Shown: positions 1-10,226 of the stretch, piece after piece
Layout of the letters: every line of letters starts with the position of its first letter
Position numbering within the stretch: position 1 is the first letter of the stretch
Source of the DNA: Sphingomonas sp. OK281
GTDB lineage: Bacteria > Pseudomonadota > Alphaproteobacteria > Sphingomonadales > Sphingomonadaceae
Direction: 5' to 3'
NCBI RefSeq assembly: GCF_900115295.1
Contig: NZ_FOVZ01000006.1
Location: 124,001 to 188,000, forward strand
Length of the DNA stretch: 64,000 bases
The notes under the pieces: generated by a model
Told to the model about the DNA's origin: nothing
The model's input: the letters and a program-made list of their open reading frames with translations, nothing else
Databases searched by the model: none
Translations under genes and position numbers: made by a program

Positions 1-9
1 GTTCTCCGC

Positions 10-2147
<2,138 letters not shown>

Positions 2148-2151
<4 letters not shown>

Positions 2152-2720
2152 ACATGCGCACCACGGTGTTGGCGATTGCGCTGACCGCTTTCAGTATCGC
2201 GCCGGCCGTGGCGCAGGAAACCGCGCCCACCACGGGCCGCTCGATTTCTACGATCGCGCAGGTCATGGTGAAGACGCGCGACGGCAAGGCGATCCCGCTC
2301 GGATCGCGCATCAAGCCGGGTAAACCCACCCTCGTCTCGATCTGGGCGAGCTGGTGCCCGCCATGCATCGCCGAAGCCCCGTATCTGAACAAGATGCGCA
2401 AGGAATTCGGCGGCGGCTACAACTTCCTCTACATCAACCGCAGCGAGGGCAACCCCGATCGCACCCAGCCGCCCGCCGCGATCGCGCAGTTCCTGCAGCG
2501 CGCCGGCATGAGCGACATCGATTACGTCGTCGCGGACGTCGATGCGTATCGTCAGATCATCGGCAAGGACATCCGCGACATCCCCGACGGCAAGGTCGGC
2601 ATTCCGCGCGTCTATCTCTTCGATGCCAAGGGGCGGCAGGTCCACACCGCCTACGGCTTCGGCGACGGCGGCGGGCCCGAGCTCGAAGCGCGCGTAAAAC
2701 GTGCGACGGCGGCCAAGTAA
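2148..2720 (+). CDS. TlpA/DsbE-like thioredoxin-fold protein
   Basis: Secreted thiol-disulfide oxidoreductase-like protein of 190 residues. A hydrophobic N-terminal segment ending in VAQ (about residue 22) looks like a Sec signal peptide. The thioredoxin fold follows, with an active-site W-C70-P-P-C73 and a cis-proline region near GIPRVYLFD. WCPPC is typical of TlpA/ResA/DsbE reductants, so a role in reducing periplasmic thiols is likely, but the substrate is unknown. The ATG at 2148 overlaps the scpA stop by four bases. Placement between a B12 mutase and biotin synthase is unusual and may be incidental. Confidence 0.85.
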
Positions 2721-2793
2721 CATCCCCCGCCAGTTACGCCGCCGCGCGCAGGCGCTATGCGACGACGCGAAACGACCAGAGACCAAAGGCCGC

Positions 2794-3840
2794 ATGATGA
2801 TCGAAACCCTCCTCCGTCCCCCAGTCGCGACTGGCGCGCCGACGTCCGTGTCGAGCCGCACCGACTGGACCCGCCCCGAGATCGCCGCGCTCTTCGAGCT
2901 CCCGTTCGACGAACTCATGTTCCGCGCCCAGACCGTCCACCGCGCGCATCACGCGATCGGCGAGGTCCAGCTCTGCACGCTGTTGTCGATCAAGACCGGC
3001 GGATGCCCCGAGGATTGCGGCTATTGCTCGCAGTCCGCCTCATCCGACAGCGGCCTGAAGGCGGAAAAGCTGATGGACGTCGACGCGGTCCTCGCCGACG
3101 CCGCGCAGGCCAAGGCCGCCGGCTCGCAGCGTTTCTGCATGGGCGCCGCGTGGCGCAACCCGAAGCCGCGCGACATGCCGAAGGTCGTCGCGATGGTCGA
3201 AGGCGTCCGCGCGATGGGGCTCGAGACGTGCATGACGCTCGGCATGCTCGACGCGGACCAGGCCAAGCAGCTCGCCGACGCCGGCCTCGATTACTACAAC
3301 CACAACATCGACACCTCGCCCGAGAATTACGGCAACGTCATCACCACGCGCACCTTTGGCGATCGCCTCGAGACGCTCGCGAACGTCCGTGACGCAGGCA
3401 TCTCGGTCTGCTGCGGCGGGATCGTCGGGATGGGCGAGACGCGCAGCGACCGCGTCGGCTTCGTCCACGCGCTCGCGACCTTGCCGCGCCACCCGGAGAG
3501 CGTTCCCGTCAACGCGCTGGTCCCGGTCAAGGGCACGCCGCTCGGCGACATGCTCGCCGGCACGCCCATGGCGCAGATCGACGACATCGAGTTCGTCCGC
3601 ACGGTCGCCGTCGCGCGGATCACGATGCCGCTGAGCATGGTCCGCCTGTCGGCCGGCCGCGAGAGCATGTCCGAGGCGACCCAGGCGCTGTGCTTCATGG
3701 CCGGCGCGAACTCGATCTTCACCGGCGACAAGCTGCTGACCACCGGCAACGCCGGCGACAGCGCGGATGCGACGCTGCTGGCGAAGCTCGGGATGAAGCC
3801 GATGGTCGGTGCAGAACCGATGCGGGCTGCGGCGGAGTAG
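2794..3840 (+). CDS. bioB: biotin synthase
   Basis: Radical-SAM enzyme that inserts sulfur into dethiobiotin to give biotin. The 348-residue length from the ATG at 2794 matches the family (about 346). The [4Fe-4S] cluster motif C71-PED-C75-GY-C78 is intact, and later conserved stretches (YYNHNIDTSPE, CCGGIVGMGE, VPVNALVPVKGTPL) are present. A longer reading from about 2701 would overlap the previous gene and adds non-conserved residues, so it was not used. It sits directly before pccA, a biotin enzyme, so cofactor synthesis and a cofactor user are side by side. The stop codon touches palindromic element A1. Confidence 0.96.
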   Translation: MMIETLLRPPVATGAPTSVSSRTDWTRPEIAALFELPFDELMFRAQTVHRAHHAIGEVQLCTLLSIKTGGCPEDCGYCSQSASSDSGLKAEKLMDVDAVLADAAQAKAAGSQRFCMGAAWRNPKPRDMPKVVAMVEGVRAMGLETCMTLGMLDADQAKQLADAGLDYYNHNIDTSPENYGNVITTRTFGDRLETLANVRDAGISVCCGGIVGMGETRSDRVGFVHALATLPRHPESVPVNALVPVKGTPLGDMLAGTPMAQIDDIEFVRTVAVARITMPLSMVRLSAGRESMSEATQALCFMAGANSIFTGDKLLTTGNAGDSADATLLAKLGMKPMVGAEPMRAAAE

Positions 3841-3841
3841 T

Positions 3842-3948
3842 TCCCCTCCCGCTTGCGGGAGGGGTTAGGGGAGGGCCTGTCCTCCCGCACCATAATATCC
3901 GCGCGTGGACAGGCCCTCCCCCGGCCCCTCCCGCAGGCGGGAGGGGAG
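3842..3948 (+). repeat. paired-palindrome element A1
   Basis: Two hairpin arms of the CCCTCCCGC/GCGGGAGGG type flank a short spacer, and the outer segments (GGCCTGTCC with GGACAGGCC) also pair, so the whole element can fold as one long cruciform. It fills the bioB-pccA gap from one base after the bioB stop to five bases before the pccA start. Its right arm gives the purine run that acts as the pccA ribosome-binding site. Same family as A2, A3 and A4. Confidence 0.85.
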
Positions 3949-3953
3949 CGAGA

Positions 3954-6074
3954 ATGTTCAAGAAAATCCTGGTCGCCAATCGTGGCGAGATCGCATGCCG
4001 CGTCATGCGGACCGCCAAGGCGATGGGCATCAAGACCGTCGCGGTTTATTCCGACGCCGACGCGCGCGCGCCGCACGTGCTGATGGCCGACGAGTCCGTC
4101 CGGCTCGGGCCGGCACCCGCCGCCGAAAGCTATCTCAAGGCCGAGCTGATCCTGCTCGCGGCCAAGGAAACCGGCGCGGACTGCATTCACCCGGGCTACG
4201 GCTTCCTCTCCGAACGCGAGAGTTTCGCTTTGGCCTGCGCCGAGGCCGGGATCGCGTTCGTCGGGCCTCCTCCGAAAGCGATCGCCGCGATGGGCGACAA
4301 GATCGAGTCGAAGAAGCTCGCCAAGGCCGCGGGCGTCAACGTCGTGCCGGGCTATCTCGGCGAGATCGACAGCACCGACCACGCGGTCGAGATCGCCGGT
4401 GGAATCGGCTATCCGGTGATGATGAAGGCGTCCGCCGGCGGCGGCGGCAAGGGCATGCGGCTCGCGTACAGCGAACAGGACGTCCGCGAAGGCTTCGAGG
4501 CGACCAAGCGCGAGGGGCTCGCCAGCTTCGGCGACGACCGCGTGTTCATCGAGAAGTTCATCGAAAGCCCGCGCCATATCGAGATCCAGCTGATCGGCGA
4601 CCAGCACGGCAACATCGTCTATCTCAACGAGCGCGAATGCTCGATCCAGCGGCGGCACCAGAAGGTCGTCGAGGAGGCGCCGTCGCCGTTCGTGACGCCG
4701 AAGATGCGCAAGGCGATGGGCGAGCAGGCGGTCGCGTTGGCCCAGGCGGTGGGGTATTATTCGGCCGGGACGGTCGAGCTGATCGTGTCGGGTGCGGACA
4801 CGACGGGGGAGGGGTTCTACTTCCTCGAGATGAACACCCGGCTTCAGGTCGAGCATCCCGTGACCGAGGAGATCACCGGGCTGGACCTGGTCGAACTGAT
4901 GATCCGCGTGGCGGCCGGGGAGCCGCTCGGGTTCACGCAGGACGAGGTGAAGCTCAACGGCTGGTCGATCGAGAACCGCGTGTACGCCGAGGACCCGTAT
5001 CGCGGGTTCCTGCCGAGCATCGGGCGTTTGGTGCGGTACAATCCGCCGGAGACTTCCCCCCTCCCGCAAGCGGGAGGGGCCGGGGGTGGGCACGCGCTGT
5101 CCTCCACCGCTAACGTTGCCTTTAACGATAGCGCGAGCCCACCCCCCAGCCCCCTCCCGCTTGCGGGAGGGGGGGCAGAAGAATCCCGAGTCCGCGTCGA
5201 CGACGGCGTCCGCGAGGGCGGCGAGGTCAGCATGTTCTACGACCCGATGATCGCCAAGCTCATCACCTGGGCCCCCACCCGCGACGGTGCGATCGCCGCG
5301 CAGATCGCCGCGCTCGACGCGTTCGAACTGGAGGGGCCGGGCAACAACATCGATTTCCTCTCGGCGATCATGCAGCACCCGCGCTTCCAGTCGGGCGCAC
5401 TGACCACCGGCTTCATCGCCGAGGAATATCCAGAAGGCTTCCACGGCGCCCCCGCCGACGCCGCGCTGCTGAAGACGCTCGCCGCCGTCGCCGCCTTCGC
5501 GGCCACCGCCGAAGCCGACCGCGCCCGCCGCATCGATGGCCAGCTCGGCAAGCGCCTCCGTCCGCCCGCCGACTGGTCGGTGACGATCGACAAGACCGAC
5601 CATGTGGTGACGGTCTCGACCGACGGCATCACAGTCGACAGCGAAGACCTCGACCTGGCGCTCGAATACACGCCCGGCGATCGCATGGTTGTCGCGGATG
5701 GCCACGGTGAGGACGGCGACGAGCACCTGACGATCCGCATCGCCAAGGCCCGCGCCGGCTTCAAGCTGACGACCCGCGGCGCGAGCCACGTTGCCCGCGT
5801 CCTTCCCGCCCGCGTCGCACCGTATACCGCGCATCTGATCGAGAAGGTCGCGCCCGATCTGTCGAAGTTCCTGATCTGCCCGATGCCGGGTCTGCTGGTG
5901 CGGCTCGACGTCGCGGCGGGGGACAGGGTCGAGGCGGGGCAGCCGCTGGCCGTGGTCGAGGCGATGAAGATGGAGAATATCCTGCGCGCCGAGAAGACGG
6001 GGACGGTAAAGTCGGTCGCGGCGAAGACCGGGGATAGTCTCGCGGTGGATCAGGTGATCCTCGAGCTGGACTGA
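3954..6074 (+). CDS. pccA: propionyl-CoA carboxylase, biotin-carrying alpha subunit
   Basis: ATP- and biotin-dependent subunit of propionyl-CoA carboxylase, making methylmalonyl-CoA for scpA. Order: biotin carboxylase N-terminal domain (MFKKILVANRGEIACRV), ATP-grasp domain with GGGGKGMR (about residue 165), biotin carboxylase C-terminal domain, a linker, and a C-terminal biotinyl domain whose EAMKM motif places biotin on K672. At 706 residues it is some 40 longer than usual. The excess is residues about 368-410, encoded by palindromic element A2 inserted in frame between VRYNPPE and the conserved VREGGEVSMFYDPMIAKL. The start is set by a GGGAGGGGAG sequence, itself part of element A1, about five bases upstream. 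The beta subunit pccB is not in the window. Confidence 0.95.
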   Translation: MFKKILVANRGEIACRVMRTAKAMGIKTVAVYSDADARAPHVLMADESVRLGPAPAAESYLKAELILLAAKETGADCIHPGYGFLSERESFALACAEAGIAFVGPPPKAIAAMGDKIESKKLAKAAGVNVVPGYLGEIDSTDHAVEIAGGIGYPVMMKASAGGGGKGMRLAYSEQDVREGFEATKREGLASFGDDRVFIEKFIESPRHIEIQLIGDQHGNIVYLNERECSIQRRHQKVVEEAPSPFVTPKMRKAMGEQAVALAQAVGYYSAGTVELIVSGADTTGEGFYFLEMNTRLQVEHPVTEEITGLDLVELMIRVAAGEPLGFTQDEVKLNGWSIENRVYAEDPYRGFLPSIGRLVRYNPPETSPLPQAGGAGGGHALSSTANVAFNDSASPPPSPLPLAGGGAEESRVRVDDGVREGGEVSMFYDPMIAKLITWAPTRDGAIAAQIAALDAFELEGPGNNIDFLSAIMQHPRFQSGALTTGFIAEEYPEGFHGAPADAALLKTLAAVAAFAATAEADRARRIDGQLGKRLRPPADWSVTIDKTDHVVTVSTDGITVDSEDLDLALEYTPGDRMVVADGHGEDGDEHLTIRIAKARAGFKLTTRGASHVARVLPARVAPYTAHLIEKVAPDLSKFLICPMPGLLVRLDVAAGDRVEAGQPLAVVEAMKMENILRAEKTGTVKSVAAKTGDSLAVDQVILELD
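5054..5178 (+). repeat. paired-palindrome element A2, inside the pccA reading frame
   Basis: The same arm sequence as A1 (CCCTCCCGC-AAG-CGGGAGGG) and its inverted partner lie 50-60 bases apart inside the pccA coding sequence. The reading frame stays open and encodes about 42 extra residues rich in P, G, A and S (PLPQAGGAGGG ... PSPLPLAGGG). The coding sequence on both sides is normal for PccA, so this looks like an insertion into a working gene. Confidence 0.88.
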
Positions 6075-6116
6075 ACGACGCGCGGTCCAGTTCTGCGCCA
6101 GCCAACGCGAGTCTCG

Positions 6117-6214
6117 CCCCGTCATGCCGGGCTCGTTCCGGCATCCACCGTCCCTCACATTCGATAGAATTGAGTGTGCGGAACGGTGGGCCCCGGCCTC
6201 CGCCGGGGTGACGG
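6117..6214 (+). repeat. paired-palindrome element, family C relative
   Basis: Outer CCGTCA pairs with TGACGG and an inner CCACCGT pairs with ACGGTGG. The right half carries the family C arm (GGGCCCCGGCCTCCGCCGGGG), but the left arm differs. It begins about 40 bases after the pccA stop. The 536-base gap from 6075 to 6610 holds this element, B1 and C1 and no gene that I can see. Confidence 0.7.
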
Positions 6215-6268
6215 CGAGGGGAAGGGCGCGCGTTCCTACTGATGATCCTGGCGCAGCGGACCGCACTT

Positions 6269-6329
6269 CCTGTTTCCCCGCGAAGGCGGGGACCCAGTCT
6301 GGGCTCCCGCCTTCGCGGGAGAACAAGGA
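6269..6329 (+). repeat. palindromic element B1 (left part of a B-C composite)
   Basis: Two GAAGGCGGG hairpins in inverted pairing: TTTCCCCGCGAAGGCGGGG, then CCAGTCTGGG, then CCCGCCTTCGCGGGAGAAC. The same 60-base unit recurs at B2, B3, B4 and B5. C1 follows after a 47-base linker. Confidence 0.85.
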
Positions 6330-6376
6330 AGCGTGGACGACGGCTGTGCTCTAAGGATGCACCCCCAACAGGAACA

Positions 6377-6481
6377 CCACCCCGGCGGAGGCCGGGGCCC
6401 AGTTGGGAGCGGCTGGTGATTGAGGCCAGCGCTCCGTTACAACGACCTTGCCAACTGGGCCCCGGCCTTCGCCGGGGTGGT
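6377..6481 (+). repeat. palindromic element C1 (right part of a B-C composite)
   Basis: Inverted arms CCACCCCGGCGGAGGCCGGGG and CCCCGGCCTTCGCCGGGGTGG flank a roughly 55-base core. The core contains CGTTAC, which also occurs in C2 and C4 and, inverted, in C5. Confidence 0.85.
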
Positions 6482-6610
6482 GCATAGGAGGGTGTCGGGG
6501 TGACGCAAACGAGGTGCGAAGGCTTTTCCAGTGGCTTCCGATACCGGTGACGGTTGCCGGTGGACCACCACCCCTCCCGTTTCGCAGCCTATCGCTGTAC
6601 AGCAGCCCGG

Positions 6611-9004
6611 ATGACTCTCCTCCGTTACCTCGCCGCGCTCCTCCTCCTAGCCACCGCGCTACCCGCCACCGCGCAGGACGAGCCCAAGGTCGCGACCGTC
6701 GCGGCGAGCCTCACCCAGGCGTCGGCCGAGCTCCAGGCGATCGACGACGCCACCCCCGGCGCGCGCGACGACAAGGCGCGGCAGGCGCTGCGTACCCGCG
6801 CGCAAACCGTGCAGACCACCGCCGCCGACGCCGTCCGCACGCTCACCCCCGAGATGGCGCTGGTCCAGGCCCGCGTCACCGAACTCGGCGCCGCCACCCC
6901 CGGCGTGGTCGAGGCACCCGAGATCCGCGCGCAACGCAAGCTCCTGGCGCAGAGCCAGTCCGCGATCGACTCCGCGATCAAGCGCGCGCGCCTCATCGGC
7001 ATCGAGGCCAAGCAGCAGATCGACGATATCGGCGCGGCCGAGGCGGAGGAGCTCGGCCAGCAATTGTCCGAGAACACCGGCTCGCCGCTGTCGCCGATAT
7101 TATGGGCGGCGATCGTCGATCACCTGCCGCGGGATACCGCGCGCATGATGCGGTTCGCCAATGTCGAGATCCGCCAGTTCGGTGCGCGGTTCGACATGCG
7201 CGCCGGTATCGGCCTGCTGGTCGGGATCCTCGCCGCGCTGGTGCTGATCGTGCCGTTGCGGCGCTGGCTGCACGGCGTCGGCCGGCGCTATGCGACCAAC
7301 CACGCGCCCGGCGGACGCCTGCGACGCTCGGCCTATGCACTGTGGCTGGTCGTGATCGGCACCGCGCTGCCCGGCCTCGCTGCGTGGGCGATCGTCGCGT
7401 CGCTGCGCTGGGCTGGGCTCGTCTCCCCTGCCTGGAGCCGGTTCGGCGCGATCTTCGTCGGGATCTCGTGGTTCTGCGCGTTCGTGTCGTCGCTCGGCGG
7501 CGCGCTGCTGCTGCGTGGCCAGTCGACCTGGCGTCTGCTGCCGATCGGCGACCCTGCGTCGCAGGCGCTGCGGCCGTACACCTGGATGGCGGCCGGGCTG
7601 ATCTTCTTCGGCCAGTTGCTGATCGCGACCAACACGTTGATCGGCATCAGCGCACCCGCGGCGAGTGCCGCCAACGCGGTCGTCGCGTTGCTGCACATCG
7701 CCCTGCTCGGCGCGATCCTGGTGACGCTCGGCCGGTTGCGCGCCGCCGCGCTCCCCGACCCGACGAAACCCGCGCGCAACACGCTGCTCGCGATCGTCGC
7801 GACGCTCGTCTGGCTGGTGCTGCTCGTCACGCTCGTCGCCGGGCTGATCGGCTATGTGAACTTCGCGCTGAAGGTCGCGACGTGGCTGCTGTGGGGCGCG
7901 ATCGTCGGTGCCTCGCTGTACCTGATGATGACCTTCACCGACGACGCGTGCCGGACGTTGCTGTCGAGCGGCAATCGTCTGGGCCGGTCGGCGAACAGCG
8001 GCTTCGGCGTCGACAACAAGACCGTGGACCAGATCGGCGTGCTGCTGTCGGCGGTGTTGCGGCTGCTGCTGATCCTGCTCGCAGTCGGCGCGGTGATGGC
8101 GCCGTTCGGGGCGGGCGTCGGCTCGGCGTTCGAGCTGTTCGGCACGGTCGCGAACGGCGTCACGATCGGCCAGGTCACGATCTCGCCGGGCGCGGTGCTA
8201 CGCTCGATCGCGGTGCTGTTCGTCGCGCTCGCGATCATGCGCGGGCTGCAGCACTGGCTGGTGAACAGCTACCTGCCGACCACCGCGATGGACGCCGGCG
8301 CGCAGAATTCGGTGATGATGGTCGCGCGGTATGCCGGGATCATCGCCGCGGTGCTGTGGGCGCTCGGTGCGCTCGGGATCGGCATGGAGAAGCTCGCGGT
8401 GGTGCTCGGCGCGCTGTCGGTCGGGATCGGTTTCGGCCTCCAGGCGATCACGCAGAACTTCGTCTCGGGGCTGATCCTGCTCGCCGAACGCCCGGTCAAG
8501 ATCGGCGATCTCGTCCGGATCGGCAACATGGAGGGCGACGTGAAGCGCATCAACGTGCGCTCGACCGAGATCGAGGTCGCGGACCGCTCGACGCTGATCG
8601 TGCCGAATTCGGAGCTGATCACCAAGACCATCCAGAACATGACGCTGGCCGCACCGATCGGCCGGATCCAGCTACAATTCTCGGTGCCGCTCGAAGAGGA
8701 TCTGGACGCGGTGCGGACGATGCTGTTCGCGGCATTCGCCGAGAAGCACGAGGTGCTCGACGATCCCGCCTCCAAGGTGTTCATCGATTCGATCGACGCG
8801 GGTCGCGCCAAGTTCAACTGCTTCGCGTACGTGGCGAGCCCGCGGGATGCCTATCCGATCCGCAGCGAATTGCTGTTCACTCTGCTCCGCCAGTTCCGCG
8901 AAGCGGGGATCGAGGTCGGCTCAACCGCGACAAAGATGGAGATCGTCGGTGGCGTGCCCGCACCGCGTGCCCCGGACACGCCGGCGGATCATTTCACCGA
9001 ATAG
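6611..9004 (+). CDS. DUF3772-type mechanosensitive channel, MscS family
   Basis: Large inner-membrane channel of 797 residues that should release solutes on hypo-osmotic shock. The order is: signal peptide (ends ATAQ, about residue 22); periplasmic alpha-helical DUF3772 region (about 25-190) with Gln/Ala-rich helices; about eight membrane segments (about 195-560); then the MscS pore helix and beta domain (about 580-770), with SVGIGFGLQAITQNFVSG and the following DLVRIGNMEGDVKRI. This arrangement resembles the large YbiO/MscK-like channels rather than small MscS. The ATG at 6611 gives the signal peptide directly. The 3' end overlaps the convergent SCPU gene by 16 bases. Confidence 0.92.
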   Translation: MTLLRYLAALLLLATALPATAQDEPKVATVAASLTQASAELQAIDDATPGARDDKARQALRTRAQTVQTTAADAVRTLTPEMALVQARVTELGAATPGVVEAPEIRAQRKLLAQSQSAIDSAIKRARLIGIEAKQQIDDIGAAEAEELGQQLSENTGSPLSPILWAAIVDHLPRDTARMMRFANVEIRQFGARFDMRAGIGLLVGILAALVLIVPLRRWLHGVGRRYATNHAPGGRLRRSAYALWLVVIGTALPGLAAWAIVASLRWAGLVSPAWSRFGAIFVGISWFCAFVSSLGGALLLRGQSTWRLLPIGDPASQALRPYTWMAAGLIFFGQLLIATNTLIGISAPAASAANAVVALLHIALLGAILVTLGRLRAAALPDPTKPARNTLLAIVATLVWLVLLVTLVAGLIGYVNFALKVATWLLWGAIVGASLYLMMTFTDDACRTLLSSGNRLGRSANSGFGVDNKTVDQIGVLLSAVLRLLLILLAVGAVMAPFGAGVGSAFELFGTVANGVTIGQVTISPGAVLRSIAVLFVALAIMRGLQHWLVNSYLPTTAMDAGAQNSVMMVARYAGIIAAVLWALGALGIGMEKLAVVLGALSVGIGFGLQAITQNFVSGLILLAERPVKIGDLVRIGNMEGDVKRINVRSTEIEVADRSTLIVPNSELITKTIQNMTLAAPIGRIQLQFSVPLEEDLDAVRTMLFAAFAEKHEVLDDPASKVFIDSIDAGRAKFNCFAYVASPRDAYPIRSELLFTLLRQFREAGIEVGSTATKMEIVGGVPAPRAPDTPADHFTE

Positions 9005-10014
9005 GGTATCGAGATCGTAAAGGCCGTGCCGGCTGCCATCACCCCCTTCGGGTTGAACTGGACCGCGGTGACCATTCCCTGCGTCGCCGAGTCGCCCGCG
9101 ACGGGTTTGTAGCCCCAGACGTTGTTGCCGCTGGCAAAGTCGACATCGTCGTCGGGGTCCGAAGGCGAGGCATATTTGAACTTCAGCCCGGTGGTGCCGG
9201 TCGTATCGCCAGCTTGCACGACCGCGCCGATGTTCGTGCCGTCGCCGTCGAGCGCGATGCGCAGGCCGGCTGGCGTGGGCAGCGTGAACGTGAGCGTGTT
9301 GCTGTCCAGTGCGAACGGATTCGGGTTCAGGATCTGCATCGTCATGCGCAGCTTCGCGCCGGGAATGGCCTTCGGGTTGTTGGTCGTCACCGAGGCTTCC
9401 CACGTCGTACGTTGTGACACGGTAACGACCGCGTTCTTGGCGACGGTCACCGTGACGTTGACGGTGGCTGTCTTGCTGTCCTGGTCGTTGTCGGCCAACA
9501 GGCACAAGCCCAGGGCTGCGATACCGTTGCAGAACTTCCAGGTCCAACGAACCTGGAAGTTGCCGGCGTATATGCCGGCGGGCGGCGCCGCCGCGCTGAT
9601 GAGCTTGATATAGATCGGCACCGCGGCCTTGCTGTTGCTCAGCAGCGACAACGTCGTCCCCTCGACATAGGATCGGGGGGTATTGGCGACGAAGGGCGTG
9701 GTGCCGTCCGCGGTGGCGGATAGCGAATAGCCCATCGACCCGCCGGTGGGCGCGGTCAGCGTCAGCGGGGTGGTCGTTATCAACGTCGCGCGCAGATAGT
9801 CGGCGGCCAGCAGCGACAGGATGCTGGCGTTCGCACATTTGAACGAGCCCGTCGTCGCGATGAACCCTGCCCCCGTCACGGCGGTAGGCGACAGGGTGCC
9901 CATGTTGGCGGTCGATGGCGTAGCGATATCGCACGCGAACGCCGGGGCCGCGGCAAGCCCGAGATACAGCAATATCGCGGCGACCAGTCCCCGCAGTCCG
10001 CGTCCCGAAGTCAT
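8989..10014 (-). CDS. secreted spore-coat-U-like (SCPU) protein with a second beta domain
   Basis: Predicted exported protein of 341 residues. After a signal peptide (cleavage near AFA-CD) the first half (about 25-175) resembles the SCPU domain of Csu-type pilins: start of the mature chain at a cysteine, four cysteines able to form two disulfides (CDIAT, FKCAN, KFCNG, LCLLA), alternating beta strands. The second half (about 180-341; ALDSNTLTFTLP, GTAFTISIPYSVK) looks like an added DUF11-like beta-sandwich repeat. No usher or chaperone gene is nearby, which is odd for a pilin. A start eight codons upstream (10038) is possible. The domain call is tentative; the export signal is clear. Confidence 0.65.
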   Translation of the reverse strand: MTSGRGLRGLVAAILLYLGLAAAPAFACDIATPSTANMGTLSPTAVTGAGFIATTGSFKCANASILSLLAADYLRATLITTTPLTLTAPTGGSMGYSLSATADGTTPFVANTPRSYVEGTTLSLLSNSKAAVPIYIKLISAAAPPAGIYAGNFQVRWTWKFCNGIAALGLCLLADNDQDSKTATVNVTVTVAKNAVVTVSQRTTWEASVTTNNPKAIPGAKLRMTMQILNPNPFALDSNTLTFTLPTPAGLRIALDGDGTNIGAVVQAGDTTGTTGLKFKYASPSDPDDDVDFASGNNVWGYKPVAGDSATQGMVTAVQFNPKGVMAAGTAFTISIPYSVK

Positions 10015-10226
10015 TGCCGGACCATGTTCGATACCCACCGCATTCCTCGCACCCGTTTCGATGCGTCAGCGCTATGCCCCCAATCGTTAATGCGTTTTGA
10101 AAAACCGGAAACGGGTGTTTTCGCTGTCCGAATTGGCGTGCGTTGGTCTTGCGATGCCGCGTAAATCGTTCACAACACGGCGATGACGATCATTCCTTCC
10201 ATCGACCTTTCCAGCGACAGCGCCCT

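Noticed and set aside
3327..6326. A 999-codon open frame antisense to bioB and pccA
   Set aside because: It spans two real genes, the intergenic element and the repeats, and shows no family motif. It is a GC-driven shadow.
6269..6481. Repeats at B and C positions as a CRISPR array
   Set aside because: Copies are dispersed over the window, are inverted pairs, and have no regular spacer series or cas genes.
6448..9417. A 989-codon frame overlapping the MscS gene in another frame
   Set aside because: It is an Arg-rich translation with no domain, while the MscS frame has signal peptide, helices and motifs.
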